From positions 1 through 29,329 of the forward strand of contig CAJUCW010000041.1 in NCBI GenBank assembly GCA_910585275.1: a DNA stretch of 29,329 nucleotides. Reading direction: 5' to 3'. The position numbers and the translations under genes are program-made. This DNA is from an uncultured Muribaculaceae bacterium (GTDB lineage Bacteria > Bacteroidota > Bacteroidia > Bacteroidales > Muribaculaceae). The notes beneath the pieces were generated by a model, which searched no databases, was not told the origin of the DNA, and saw only the letters and a program-made list of their open reading frames with translations. Shown here piece by piece: positions 16,101 to 24,634 of the stretch. Within the stretch, counting starts at the first letter, position 1, and each line of letters opens with the position of its first letter.

Positions 16101-19025
16101 TTGAGGCGCATCATCCCATACATAATGGCATTGGCCTTCATAGGCCTTGCGATTGCCGGTAAAGCCGAGAGTCCAGACATCAATAAAGTTCTCCCTGCGG
16201 CATCGACAGCCGATTCTTCGGCCGTCATTGATGTTGTGCCCCTTGATTCCCTGTCACTCCACTCTGACTCGATAGTAATAAAAAACGACTCCCTCTTTTT
16301 CCAGCAGGATTCTATTTTTGAAACCACCGACTCGATATTTCTGCGCCAAGACTCGATATCGGCCGGGAGTGTAGGCAACGATTCGACGCATCGGGCCAAA
16401 AGAGGAGAACCGCTCCCCGACGACACGACACGCACCACGCTTTCAAGAATAAACAGAAACAAGGCAGACCTTGAATCGATGGTGACTTTCAGCGCCACCG
16501 ACTCCCTCGTCATGGTAGGTCAGAACAACACGTATCTTTACGGCGACGGCGATGTGGAATATGGTTCGTTCAAACTGAAATCGCAGGAAATAAGAATGGA
16601 ACTCGACAAATCGACGGTCTATGCCACCGGTGTAGTCGATTCCACGGGCAATCTCGTAGGCAGCCCGGTTTTCAATGATGGAGGCGACGAGTATGAATCA
16701 AAAGAGATGTCATACAACTTCAAGACGGAACGAGGGTTTATCAAGAACGTCATCACCGAACAAGGCGACGGGTATCTTATCGGCGGCGCCTCGAAAAAGA
16801 TGGACGATGGGTCTTTCTTCTTCGAAAATGGCAAATACACCACTTGCGAAGACCATGACCATCCCCATTTTTATTTCCAACTGACGCGAGGAAAGATGAG
16901 ACCCAACAAAGATGTCGTCACAAACGCAGGATACATGGTGCTTGCCGACGTGCCGTTGCCCCTCGCACTCCCCTTCGGCTATTTCCCTTTCACGAAAGAC
17001 TATTCCAGTGGCATAATATTCCCGACAGTAGGTGAAGACTACAACCGAGGTTTCTATCTTCGCGACGGAGGATATTATTTCGCCATTTCAGACAACGTTG
17101 ACCTTGCCCTCAGAGGTGAGATCTACACCAAAGGGTCATGGGGAATATCAGGACATTCGTCATACGTGAAACGATATAAGTTCAGAGGAAACTTCGATTT
17201 CTCGTATATAACCACAATATATGGCGACAAAGGGAGCCCCGACTATTCCAAACAGAACAACTTCCAGATAATCTGGAGCCACTCCCAGGACGCGAAAGCC
17301 AACCCCAACATGAATTTCTCCGCGTCCGTCAATTTTACCACTTCCGGCTATACCCGAAACGACCTCAACTCATACTATAATTCATCTTTTACGGAGAACA
17401 CCAAATCTTCTACCGTAAACATGACATACCGGTTCCCGGGGTCGAAATGGAGCCTATCCACCACCGCCAACATATCGCAGCGTACTCAAGACTCCACTCT
17501 CGCCGTTTCATTCCCCAACATCAACGTTTCGATGTCGCAGACCGCACCGTTCAAAAGGAAAAAGTCAGTCGGCGGGGAACGATGGTATGAAAAAATCAGA
17601 CTGTCATATACCGGACAGTTCCAGAACTCACTTACTGCGCAACAAGACCAGTTCTTCAAGAAGAGCCTTATAAAAGACTGGCGAAACGGCATGCGACACT
17701 CCGTGCCCGTATCTGCCACGTTCTCACTCTTTAAGTATATCAACATCTCTCCATCCATTTCCATGAACGACAGGATGTACACATCAAAAATACGTCGCCA
17801 ATGGGACACTCAGGCATCTCGCGAAGTCATGGACACCACCTACGGATTTTATAACCTTTTCGATTTCAACGCATCACTCGCTTTCGACACAAAGATATAT
17901 GGATTCTGGAAACCCATGAAATTTCTCGGTGACAAGGTGCAGATGATACGCCATGTCATGACCCCGACAATATCCATTTCCGGATCTCCGGACTTCAGCG
18001 ACCCTATGTGGGGCGTATGGGGCAGCTACGACTATATCGACAACCAAGGGTTGCCACAGACAAAAAAATACAATTATTTTTCACATGGCATTTTCGGTTC
18101 CCCCTCACAAGGGAAATCGGGAGTCCTGTCGGTCAGCCTTGCCAACAACCTCGAGATGAAAGTCAAGAGCGACAGCGACACAACCGGAGTGAAAAAGATT
18201 TCATTGATAGAAAACTTCTCGATAAGCCAAAGTTACAATTTTGCCGCAGACTCCATGAACTGGAGCAATGTCAACACCTCCATTCTTCTGAGGCTCGTGA
18301 AAAATTTCAACCTTAATCTTTCCGCCACTTGGGACCCCTACACCTACCGTCTGAATTCATCAGGTACGCCCGTCAGGGTCAACGTGCCAAGATGGAAAGC
18401 AGGCAAAGGTTGGGTGCGTCTTGCCTCCACCGGCACCTCCTTTTCTTACACCCTAAACAACCAGACCTTTTCAAAGAAAAAAGATGAAAAAGGACAGGGA
18501 AAAGGCAACAACGGTGAAGATGGCGATGACGATACCCCATTCGACGGTGAAGACGGCTCGGGGGCCGACGACTACAGCAACGACCCCAACGGGCTCCGCA
18601 ACCAAAAGAGACGCGATGCACGAAAGGAGGCGGCTTCTGCCGATGCCGACGGCTATGCAAAATGGGAATGCCCCTGGAGCCTGACATTCAACTATTCCGT
18701 AAACTACGGCTACGGTGCGTTTGACTACAACAAAATGGAGTATAAAGGGAAATGGACCCAAAACCTTTCATTCTCCGGCAACATCCGTCCCACCACCAAT
18801 TGGAACTTCTCTTTCTCCGCGTCATATAATTTCGATTTGAAGAAGATCGCCTACATGAACTGTTCCATTTCGCGCGACCTCCATTGCTTCACCATGTCGG
18901 CGTCGTTTGTGCCTTTCGGTCCTTACAAATCATATAATTTCCATATTTCTGTGAAATCTTCGCTCCTGAAAGATTTGAAATACGACAAACGCTCGTCGAA
19001 TTCCAACGGAATCAAGTGGTATTAA
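16101..19025 (+). CDS. lptD: LptD/OstA-like outer-membrane LPS assembly protein (TTG start)
   Basis: LptD inserts lipopolysaccharide into the outer leaflet of the outer membrane; Bacteroidota have a divergent form. The 974-residue product has a signal peptide when read from TTG at 16101 (MRRIIPYIMALAFIGLAIAGKA). The frame has a stop at 16092-16094, and the next ATG at 16125 would remove all positive residues before the hydrophobic core, so TTG is preferred. A repeat-like DS-rich stretch follows (LDSLSLHSDSI, NDSLFFQQDSI, TDSIFLRQDSI), then an OstA-type periplasmic domain (about 130-290: NTYLYGDGDVEYGSFKLKSQ, KTERGFIKNV), then a large beta-barrel with alternating aromatic strands to the C-terminus. 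Residues about 790-845 form a Lys then Asp/Glu/Gly-rich loop, unlike the barrel. It is a single-gene unit. Confidence 0.87.
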   Translation: MRRIIPYIMALAFIGLAIAGKAESPDINKVLPAASTADSSAVIDVVPLDSLSLHSDSIVIKNDSLFFQQDSIFETTDSIFLRQDSISAGSVGNDSTHRAKRGEPLPDDTTRTTLSRINRNKADLESMVTFSATDSLVMVGQNNTYLYGDGDVEYGSFKLKSQEIRMELDKSTVYATGVVDSTGNLVGSPVFNDGGDEYESKEMSYNFKTERGFIKNVITEQGDGYLIGGASKKMDDGSFFFENGKYTTCEDHDHPHFYFQLTRGKMRPNKDVVTNAGYMVLADVPLPLALPFGYFPFTKDYSSGIIFPTVGEDYNRGFYLRDGGYYFAISDNVDLALRGEIYTKGSWGISGHSSYVKRYKFRGNFDFSYITTIYGDKGSPDYSKQNNFQIIWSHSQDAKANPNMNFSASVNFTTSGYTRNDLNSYYNSSFTENTKSSTVNMTYRFPGSKWSLSTTANISQRTQDSTLAVSFPNINVSMSQTAPFKRKKSVGGERWYEKIRLSYTGQFQNSLTAQQDQFFKKSLIKDWRNGMRHSVPVSATFSLFKYINISPSISMNDRMYTSKIRRQWDTQASREVMDTTYGFYNLFDFNASLAFDTKIYGFWKPMKFLGDKVQMIRHVMTPTISISGSPDFSDPMWGVWGSYDYIDNQGLPQTKKYNYFSHGIFGSPSQGKSGVLSVSLANNLEMKVKSDSDTTGVKKISLIENFSISQSYNFAADSMNWSNVNTSILLRLVKNFNLNLSATWDPYTYRLNSSGTPVRVNVPRWKAGKGWVRLASTGTSFSYTLNNQTFSKKKDEKGQGKGNNGEDGDDDTPFDGEDGSGADDYSNDPNGLRNQKRRDARKEAASADADGYAKWECPWSLTFNYSVNYGYGAFDYNKMEYKGKWTQNLSFSGNIRPTTNWNFSFSASYNFDLKKIAYMNCSISRDLHCFTMSASFVPFGPYKSYNFHISVKSSLLKDLKYDKRSSNSNGIKWY

Positions 19026-19084
19026 AATCAAAAAAACACTCATTTCAGTCTGTCGGTACGTCCTCGCCACTATAGTGTGTTTCC

Positions 19085-19115
19085 AAGGAGGGCGTTCGAA
19101 TGTGTATGCCTCCTT
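19085..19115 (+). terminator. Possible hairpin after the lptD-like gene
   Basis: aaggagggc (19085-19093) can pair with gcctcctt (19108-19115) with one bulged base, loop about 14 nt. Only ttt follows, so this is a weak terminator at best. Confidence 0.3.
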
Positions 19116-19159
19116 TCTCCGACGTAATTCTTCCCGAAACAATCATAACCACCAAAAAA

Positions 19160-19191
19160 TTTGGTCATGTCGCGCAATAATGTTACTTTTG
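19160..19191 (+). promoter_or_regulatory. Promoter of the zap operon with very short leader
   Basis: A -33 TTTG (19160-19163), 20 bases, then -7 TACTTTTG (19184-19191). The ATG at 19209 is only 17 bases past the -7 box, so the transcript would have a leader of roughly 10 nt. Confidence 0.78.
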
Positions 19192-19208
19192 TAAAAAATT
19201 AGGCAGTG

Positions 19209-19505
19209 ATGGCACTTCCACTCACCACTCTTCTCAAATCGGTCGATGATAAAGTGGCTGAGATTTCAGCCATCCACCTTCGCTTGCATTCGCGCATCGA
19301 GGAGCTTGAAAGGGAAAACGAGAACCTCAAGCAAGAACTTGACGACACACGCAGTAGGCTCGCGAAGGCTCTGAACGATGTAGAGTTTCTTACCATGTCA
19401 CACCGACTGGCCGACACTCCCGATTCTATCGTCAGCGCGAGGCGCCGCATTGCCCGATTGATTCGCACCATCGACAACTGCATCTCCATGCTAAAGGAGG
19501 AATGA
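19209..19505 (+). CDS. Small coiled-coil protein upstream of zapA (ZapB-like in position)
   Basis: The 98-residue protein has no signal peptide or membrane segment and is almost wholly helical. Residues about 10-62 form a heptad-rich coiled coil (VAEISAIHLRLHSRIEELERENENLKQELDDTRS, split here by eye), followed by a basic helix around ARRRIARLIRTIDNCISML. Its place directly before zapA, with ATGA overlap of the zapA frame, and its size suggest a partner of the FtsZ-ring factor ZapA, comparable to the coiled-coil ZapB, but I see no sequence proof of homology. ATG 19209 is chosen over GTG 19206. Confidence 0.8.
   Translation: MALPLTTLLKSVDDKVAEISAIHLRLHSRIEELERENENLKQELDDTRSRLAKALNDVEFLTMSHRLADTPDSIVSARRRIARLIRTIDNCISMLKEE
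19493..19500 (+). promoter_or_regulatory. Shine-Dalgarno sequence that sets the zapA start
   Basis: AAAGGAGG lies 7 bases before the ATG at 19508 and only 1 base before the ATG at 19502, so 19508 is the likely start of zapA. It lies within the last codons of the coiled-coil gene. Such a perfect site is rare elsewhere in this window. Confidence 0.7.
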
Positions 19506-19507
19506 CG

Positions 19508-19813
19508 ATGAACGATTCTGACAAAGTAAAAATGACAATAAATATAGGCGGCGAGCGTCTTCAACTCTCCGTCGCTTTTAATCGGCAGAACGCTGTCCGC
19601 GATGCTGAAAAAGCAACCGCGGACCTTTATGATACATGGCGTTCACGATGGCCCTCCCGAACGGACAAGGAAATTCTGGCAATGGTGGCTTACCAGTTCG
19701 CATCATACTATCAGGAACTTCTTGCTCGCCTTGAAACGGCCGCCCGTCTGACAACAGACATTGAAGAAAGGCTTGACCGGATTATTGAATCCGACACCGA
19801 TAAAAAGGTGTAA
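19508..19813 (+). CDS. zapA: Cell division protein ZapA
   Basis: ZapA binds FtsZ and bundles filaments in the division ring; cytoplasmic. From ATG 19508 (MNDSDKVKMTINIGGERLQL) it has 101 residues, a normal ZapA size. The N-terminal globular part has the strand pair KVKMTINIGGERLQLSV typical of the family, then a helix around QNAVRDAEKATADLY, and the C-terminal half (about 55-95) is a long helix for dimerisation. The preceding Shine-Dalgarno sequence supports this start over the ATG six bases upstream. It is the second gene of the unit begun by the coiled-coil gene. Confidence 0.9.
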   Translation: MNDSDKVKMTINIGGERLQLSVAFNRQNAVRDAEKATADLYDTWRSRWPSRTDKEILAMVAYQFASYYQELLARLETAARLTTDIEERLDRIIESDTDKKV

Positions 19814-19974
19814 GAAAAACGTCAGACTTTATTAACCCTGCTTTGTTTTGTATCGTGATTTGGAATTCTATTGCTGTTGCCTTCGGTGCCGGCATGATAA
19901 ATCGTGCCCCTTCATTAACGGACGACAACTATAAAAACTTCTGAAAAATAACACAACAATAACAGGAAAAAGTA
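19814..19974 (+). ncRNA. zapA-rny intergenic region, candidate small RNA (possibly 6S-like)
   Basis: These 161 bases hold no gene. By eye, TATCGTG (near 19852) can pair with CATGATA (near 19896) around an inner small hairpin, and a second choice pairs ggcatga with tcgtgcc. No clear promoter or T-run is seen. In other phyla the 6S RNA gene lies beside zapA, which makes a regulatory RNA plausible here, but the fold I can draw is not clearly that of 6S RNA. This is an inference from position and weak structure only. Confidence 0.3.
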
Positions 19975-21516
19975 ATGGAAACAGCAATATGGATCGTTAT
20001 CGCGGTTGTTGCCGCCGCTGCCGGATATGCCATCGCCTTGTCGGTGGCTAAAAAAAACGCGAAATCCGCCGCAAATATTATTATTGAAGACGCTAAAAGG
20101 GAAGCCGACGTAATCAAGGAGAAGAAAATCCTGAAAGCCAAAGAAGAGGAAATGAAAATTCTTTCCGAAGCAGAACGCGCCGCCTCTCAGAAAGTGCAGA
20201 AAGCACAGGCCTCAGAGGCCCGAGCACGACAGAAAGAACAGCAACTCTCTCAGCAGCAGGGCGACCTTGCTCGAAAAAAGAAAGAACTTGACTCCATTAA
20301 GGCGTCGCTCGACGCGCAGGAGCAAAATATCAATAGCCGTGCCGAACAGATTGACCACCTCCGCCGCCAGGCTCAGGAAGAACTTGAAAGAGTGTCGGGG
20401 CTTTCAGCCGACGAAGCCCGCGAAAAACTTGTAGAGTCGCTTAAAGACGAAGCCAAGACGGCCGCAGCTGGATATATCAACGACATTATGGACGATGCAA
20501 AACTCACGGCGTCGAAAGAAGCGAAGAGAATCGTCATACAGTCTATCCAGAGGGTAGCCACCGAAACTGCGGTTGAAAACTCTGTGACTGTTTTCCATAT
20601 CGACAACGACGAGATAAAAGGGAGAATCATCGGCCGAGAAGGACGCAACATACGTGCCCTCGAAGCAGCCACAGGCATCGAAATTATCGTTGACGACACT
20701 CCGGAAGCCATCGTGCTCTCAGGTTTCGACCCTGTGCGTCGTGAAATCGCACGCCTTGCTCTCCATCAGCTCGTAGTTGACGGACGTATCCACCCGGCCC
20801 GAATTGAGGAAGTTGTGGCGAAAGTCAAGAAACAAGTGGAAGAAGAAATCATCGAGACCGGCAAACGCACCGCAATCGACCTTGGAATCCATGGTCTCCA
20901 TCCGGAACTCATCCGTATGGTCGGAAAAATGAAATACCGTTCATCTTATGGACAGAATCTTCTGCAGCATTCTCGCGAAACAGCCAATCTTTGTGCCGTG
21001 ATGGCTTCCGAACTCGGTTTGAATCCCAAAAAAGCTCGCCGCGCCGGTTTGCTCCACGATATAGGCAAAGTGCCCGACGACGAGCCGGAACTCCCGCACG
21101 CTCTCCTTGGCATGAAACTTGCCGAGAAATTCAAAGAGAAGCCGGAAATTTGCAATGCCATAGGTGCGCACCACGACGAAGTGGAACAAACGTCGCTGCT
21201 TGCGCCGATTGTGCAGGTTTGCGATGCCATTTCAGGCGCAAGGCCCGGTGCGCGCAGGGAAATCGTGGAGGCCTACATAAAGCGTCTCAACGATCTTGAA
21301 CAAATTGCATTGTCCTACCCCGGAGTGCTCAAGACCTACGCCATCCAGGCTGGCCGCGAACTTCGCGTGATTGTCGGTGCCGACAAGATAACCGATGAAG
21401 AAACCGACAAACTCTCGAGTGAAATAGCAAGGAAAATCCAGGATGAAATGACATATCCCGGACAAGTCAAGATTACCGTGATTCGTGAAACCCGTGCCGT
21501 GGCATTCGCTAAATAA
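19975..21516 (+). CDS. rny: Ribonuclease Y
   Basis: A membrane-anchored endoribonuclease that starts mRNA decay. The 513 residues match the family length. Order: one N-terminal membrane helix (about residues 4-24, IWIVIAVVAAAAGYAIAL), a long coiled coil (about 30-200), a KH domain with GRIIGREGRNIRALEAATG (216-234), and an HD domain with His331 in LLQHSRETA and LLHDIGK (His361, Asp362), then AIGAHHDEVE and the YPGVLKTYAIQAGRELRV C-terminal part. All motifs needed for activity are intact. It is followed 23 bases later by a PSP1/RicT-type gene, whose Bacillus homologue controls RNase Y specificity. Confidence 0.98.
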   Translation: METAIWIVIAVVAAAAGYAIALSVAKKNAKSAANIIIEDAKREADVIKEKKILKAKEEEMKILSEAERAASQKVQKAQASEARARQKEQQLSQQQGDLARKKKELDSIKASLDAQEQNINSRAEQIDHLRRQAQEELERVSGLSADEAREKLVESLKDEAKTAAAGYINDIMDDAKLTASKEAKRIVIQSIQRVATETAVENSVTVFHIDNDEIKGRIIGREGRNIRALEAATGIEIIVDDTPEAIVLSGFDPVRREIARLALHQLVVDGRIHPARIEEVVAKVKKQVEEEIIETGKRTAIDLGIHGLHPELIRMVGKMKYRSSYGQNLLQHSRETANLCAVMASELGLNPKKARRAGLLHDIGKVPDDEPELPHALLGMKLAEKFKEKPEICNAIGAHHDEVEQTSLLAPIVQVCDAISGARPGARREIVEAYIKRLNDLEQIALSYPGVLKTYAIQAGRELRVIVGADKITDEETDKLSSEIARKIQDEMTYPGQVKITVIRETRAVAFAK

Positions 21517-21539
21517 TAACCTCTAACCTTTTTCATGAT

Positions 21540-22874
21540 ATGGAAGAAAAAGAAAGAGGAGTCTTCTCGAGCGCATGTCCGGGATGTCGTAAAAACGGTT
21601 CATGCATAGGGTGTGCAAGGCGGGAGCCGCGTGGGAAACTACTTGCCCACGACTGGCTCTCCGACCTCCCCGTTTCCGATACTACAGCCCCGGTGGAGGT
21701 GCTTTTCAAGAACACCCGGATAGGGTTCTTCAGCAATCCGTCGGCTCTTCCGCTGAAAATAGGCGACATTGTGGCCGTAGAGGCATCGCCGGGTCATGAC
21801 ATCGGAAGGGTGACCATGACTGGCCATCTCGTGGAGCTCCAAATGAAGAAAATGGGGGTCAAACCCGGCAGCGAGCTGAAAAAGGTTTTCCGAATAGCAC
21901 GACCCAACGATATCGAAAAATTCGAGGAAGCACGCGCCAAAGAACATTCCACCATGATACGCGCACGTGCCATCGCCGAGGAACTCGGGCTCGCCATGAA
22001 AATCGGCGATGTCGAATATCAAGGCGACGGCGGCAAGGCCATATTCTATTATATAGCCGACGAGCGTGTCGATTTCCGCAAACTTATCCGAATCCTTGCC
22101 GACACTTTCAAGGTAAGAATCGAAATGAAACAAATCGGGGCACGCCAGGAAGCGGGAAGAATCGGAGGAATCGGACCATGCGGAAGGGCGCTTTGCTGCT
22201 CTTCCTGGATGGGAAAATTCGTGTCGGTAGGCACCGGGAGCGCCAGGCTTCAAGACTTGTCGATGAATCCGCAGAAACTTGCCGGGCAATGTGCAAAGCT
22301 TAAATGCTGTCTGAATTTCGAGGTCGATACATACGCCGAGGCCCAGAAACAACTCCCTGCAAAAGATATCGTCCTTGAAACCAAAGACGGGCTATTTTAC
22401 TATTTCAAGCCCGACATTCTGGCAAGGACCGTCACATATTCTACCGACAAGAATATTCCGGCAAACCTTGTCACTATAGATGCTTCACGGGCGTTTGAAA
22501 TCATAGCGCTTAACAAACAAGGTATCAAGGTTGATTCGCTTGACAATTCCGGAGCTTCCAAAGAGAGGGGCAACAAGGAATACGGCGATATTATCGGACA
22601 AGATAGCCTCACCCGTTTCGACAAAAGCAAAAAGAAGAAGAAGAAAAAGCGTAAAGGCAACGAACTTGCATCGGCATCGCCTGCCGACAACAATCAACAA
22701 CCCAGGCATAACAACGGCAACCAGCAGAACTCCCCGACGAGGCAAAACAATCAAAAGCAACCCCGACATCAGGGACAACAGCCCGGACACGGCAACGTGC
22801 AAAATGCCAACAGGCCTCCCCGTCCTAAGAAACGCAACAACAATCAAGCGCAGGAGGGAGGCGGCGAAAAATGA
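21540..22874 (+). CDS. ricT: PSP1-domain protein, RicT (YaaT) family
   Basis: RicT is part of the Y-complex in Bacillus, which binds iron-sulfur clusters and directs RNase Y. The 444-residue protein has a PSP1 core (about 50-265) with the signature GRIGGIGPCGRALCCSSW and GQCAKLKCCLNFE. Cysteines fall in two groups: a core set (Cys214, 219, 220, 251, 256, 257) and an N-terminal set CPGCRKNGSCIGC (13, 16, 22, 25) that precedes the domain. The C-terminal 85 residues are disordered: a lysine run near 363-371, then Asn/Gln/Pro/Arg-rich sequence, likely RNA- or nucleic-acid-binding. It sits directly after rny and overlaps gldH by 4 bp. No RicA or RicF homologue is visible in the window. Confidence 0.9.
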   Translation: MEEKERGVFSSACPGCRKNGSCIGCARREPRGKLLAHDWLSDLPVSDTTAPVEVLFKNTRIGFFSNPSALPLKIGDIVAVEASPGHDIGRVTMTGHLVELQMKKMGVKPGSELKKVFRIARPNDIEKFEEARAKEHSTMIRARAIAEELGLAMKIGDVEYQGDGGKAIFYYIADERVDFRKLIRILADTFKVRIEMKQIGARQEAGRIGGIGPCGRALCCSSWMGKFVSVGTGSARLQDLSMNPQKLAGQCAKLKCCLNFEVDTYAEAQKQLPAKDIVLETKDGLFYYFKPDILARTVTYSTDKNIPANLVTIDASRAFEIIALNKQGIKVDSLDNSGASKERGNKEYGDIIGQDSLTRFDKSKKKKKKKRKGNELASASPADNNQQPRHNNGNQQNSPTRQNNQKQPRHQGQQPGHGNVQNANRPPRPKKRNNNQAQEGGGEK

Positions 22875-23344
22875 AGGTTGCTCCGGCCTTAGTTATGTTT
22901 TTGTCCTCGGCATTAATGTCGTGCGACCGGCTTCCGGTGGTGGATTACTCGGATTTCATTGATTTTCCACCATCCGGAATCCCACAAAACTGGGAATATG
23001 ACTTCAATGTGACGGCCAAGGACTCCGCTGAAATAATTTCCGGCAGACATGATGCAGTCTTAGTGGTCAGATACACTGCCAGATGTCCGTCAAAGTCGAT
23101 AATCCTCAATCTTGAAGAGGTGTCTTTGTCTCATGAACAGCCCGACACCACAAAATTTGAACTGCAACTGTTCGATAATGATGGCATGCCGCTCGGAAAA
23201 GGGAGCTACGGAATCTATGAAATCGCCGATACTTTGCATAAAGGCATTCTAATTCCCGACGGTTATACACTTTCGATTTCTTCTCTTATTCCTGATGAAA
23301 AAACCGTTGGAATAAAATCGATAGGACTCGTTCTTAAACAATAG
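22871..23344 (+). CDS. gldH: Gliding-motility-type lipoprotein GldH
   Basis: GldH is needed for gliding in Flavobacterium, but homologues are kept in non-gliding Bacteroidales with unclear role. The 157-residue protein has a short lipoprotein signal with lipobox ALMSC (Cys18 likely lipidated) and a beta-rich body. Family strings include the DYSDFIDFPPSGIPQNWEYDF region and the C-terminal GYTLSISSLIPDEKTVGIKSIGLVL. Its ATG overlaps the RicT stop (ATGA), so it is coupled to a cytoplasmic RNA-decay protein. No other gliding genes are present in the window. Confidence 0.88.
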   Translation: MKVAPALVMFLSSALMSCDRLPVVDYSDFIDFPPSGIPQNWEYDFNVTAKDSAEIISGRHDAVLVVRYTARCPSKSIILNLEEVSLSHEQPDTTKFELQLFDNDGMPLGKGSYGIYEIADTLHKGILIPDGYTLSISSLIPDEKTVGIKSIGLVLKQ

Positions 23345-23419
23345 GAACCATTCAGGCATTTCATAATATAACAGTTTTTAGCAAAAAATGCCGCGGCATA
23401 TATTTAATTCCGGATTACT

Positions 23420-24601
23420 ATGAGACTGATTGACAAAGATACACGTAAAGAAATAGACATAAGGATAGAAGACATTAAGAAACGTCTTGCCGAGAATGGG
23501 CAGGATGCAATGCTGGTGTCGTCTAATGCCAATATTTATTATACAACACTAAGATTTTTCAGAGGCTATGTGTATATTCCCGTAGTCGGGAAGCCTATAT
23601 GGTTCCTGATAAAGCCGGATTCCTTTGAAAAGGAGGAAGACCTCGTATTAATCAGGAAACCGGAAAACATTCCAGATTGTCTGCAAAGGCTCGGATACGT
23701 CATGCCGGGCACAATAGGATTGGAGTTTGATTCGATGTCTTACTCTGACGTGGAAAGACTGAAAGCAGTTTTTCCGGAGGCGAAGGCGGCCAACGGTTCC
23801 CGCATTTTGAGCAAAGCAAGGATGGTTAAGACAGATTGGGAAATCGATAGGATGCGGGAAGACGGCATACACCAGGCGGAAGTATATCGCCGCGTCACCC
23901 GCTGCTACAAAGAAGATATGACCGACGTGCAGCTACAGATTGAAATCGAGCGTATCCTTCGTCTTGAAGGGTGTCTGGGATTCATTCGCACTTCAGGAAA
24001 TCTGATGGACATCAATCTCGGTTCGGTCATAGCCGGCGACAACGCCGACACTCCAAGTCCTTACGATTTCACTATGGGGGGCGCAGGAATCGACCCGTCG
24101 CTTCCCGGAGGGGCCGACGGCACAACCCTTAAACCGGGACAGACCGTAATGGTTGACATGTGCGGCTCCTTCAATGGCTACCAGACCGACATGACAAGAG
24201 TGTGGAGAATCGGGGAAATCCCCAAACTTGCCTATAAAGCCCACCAATGCTCTATCAATATTCTCAGGGCATGCGAAAGCATGGGCAAGCCTGGAGTTGC
24301 GGTTGCCGACCTCTACAACGTAGCCATCGATATAGCTCGCCATGAGGGTATCACAGATTATTTTATGGGACACCGACAACAGGCGTCTTTCATTGGTCAT
24401 GGCGTAGGTATCGAACTTAACGAACCTCCGGTGGTCATGGCGCGCAGCAAAGACATACTGCTCGAAAACATGACTTTAGCTCTTGAACCTAAATTTGTAA
24501 TTCCAGGAGTGGGGGCGGTAGGTGTGGAAAACACATACGTCGTCACAACCTCAGGGTTGAAATCCCTCACCATATTTCCCGAAGAAATTCAGGAACTATA
24601 G
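23420..24601 (+). CDS. M24-family Xaa-Pro aminopeptidase-like metallopeptidase
   Basis: Cleaves an N-terminal residue before proline (prolidase or aminopeptidase P class); probably cytoplasmic, since no signal is seen. The 393 residues show a creatinase-like N-terminal domain (about 1-135) and the pita-bread catalytic domain with the five metal ligands visible: Asp246 in VMVDMCGSF, Asp257 in YQTDMTRVW, His327 in IGHGVGIELNEPP, Glu356 in LALEPKF and Glu370 in GVENTYVV. The exact substrate is not determined. It lies 75 bases after gldH, with a 12-bp palindrome atgccgcggcat (23388-23399) between them, and 33 bases before cca. Confidence 0.92.
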   Translation: MRLIDKDTRKEIDIRIEDIKKRLAENGQDAMLVSSNANIYYTTLRFFRGYVYIPVVGKPIWFLIKPDSFEKEEDLVLIRKPENIPDCLQRLGYVMPGTIGLEFDSMSYSDVERLKAVFPEAKAANGSRILSKARMVKTDWEIDRMREDGIHQAEVYRRVTRCYKEDMTDVQLQIEIERILRLEGCLGFIRTSGNLMDINLGSVIAGDNADTPSPYDFTMGGAGIDPSLPGGADGTTLKPGQTVMVDMCGSFNGYQTDMTRVWRIGEIPKLAYKAHQCSINILRACESMGKPGVAVADLYNVAIDIARHEGITDYFMGHRQQASFIGHGVGIELNEPPVVMARSKDILLENMTLALEPKFVIPGVGAVGVENTYVVTTSGLKSLTIFPEEIQEL

Positions 24602-24634
24602 AAACGGAATAAAAAGAAAATACAAAACCGTTAA

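Noticed and set aside
16101..19025. Possible TonB-dependent receptor or other barrel
   Set aside because: No plug domain or TonB box is seen; the N-terminal OstA-like domain followed by a barrel fits the LptD type better.
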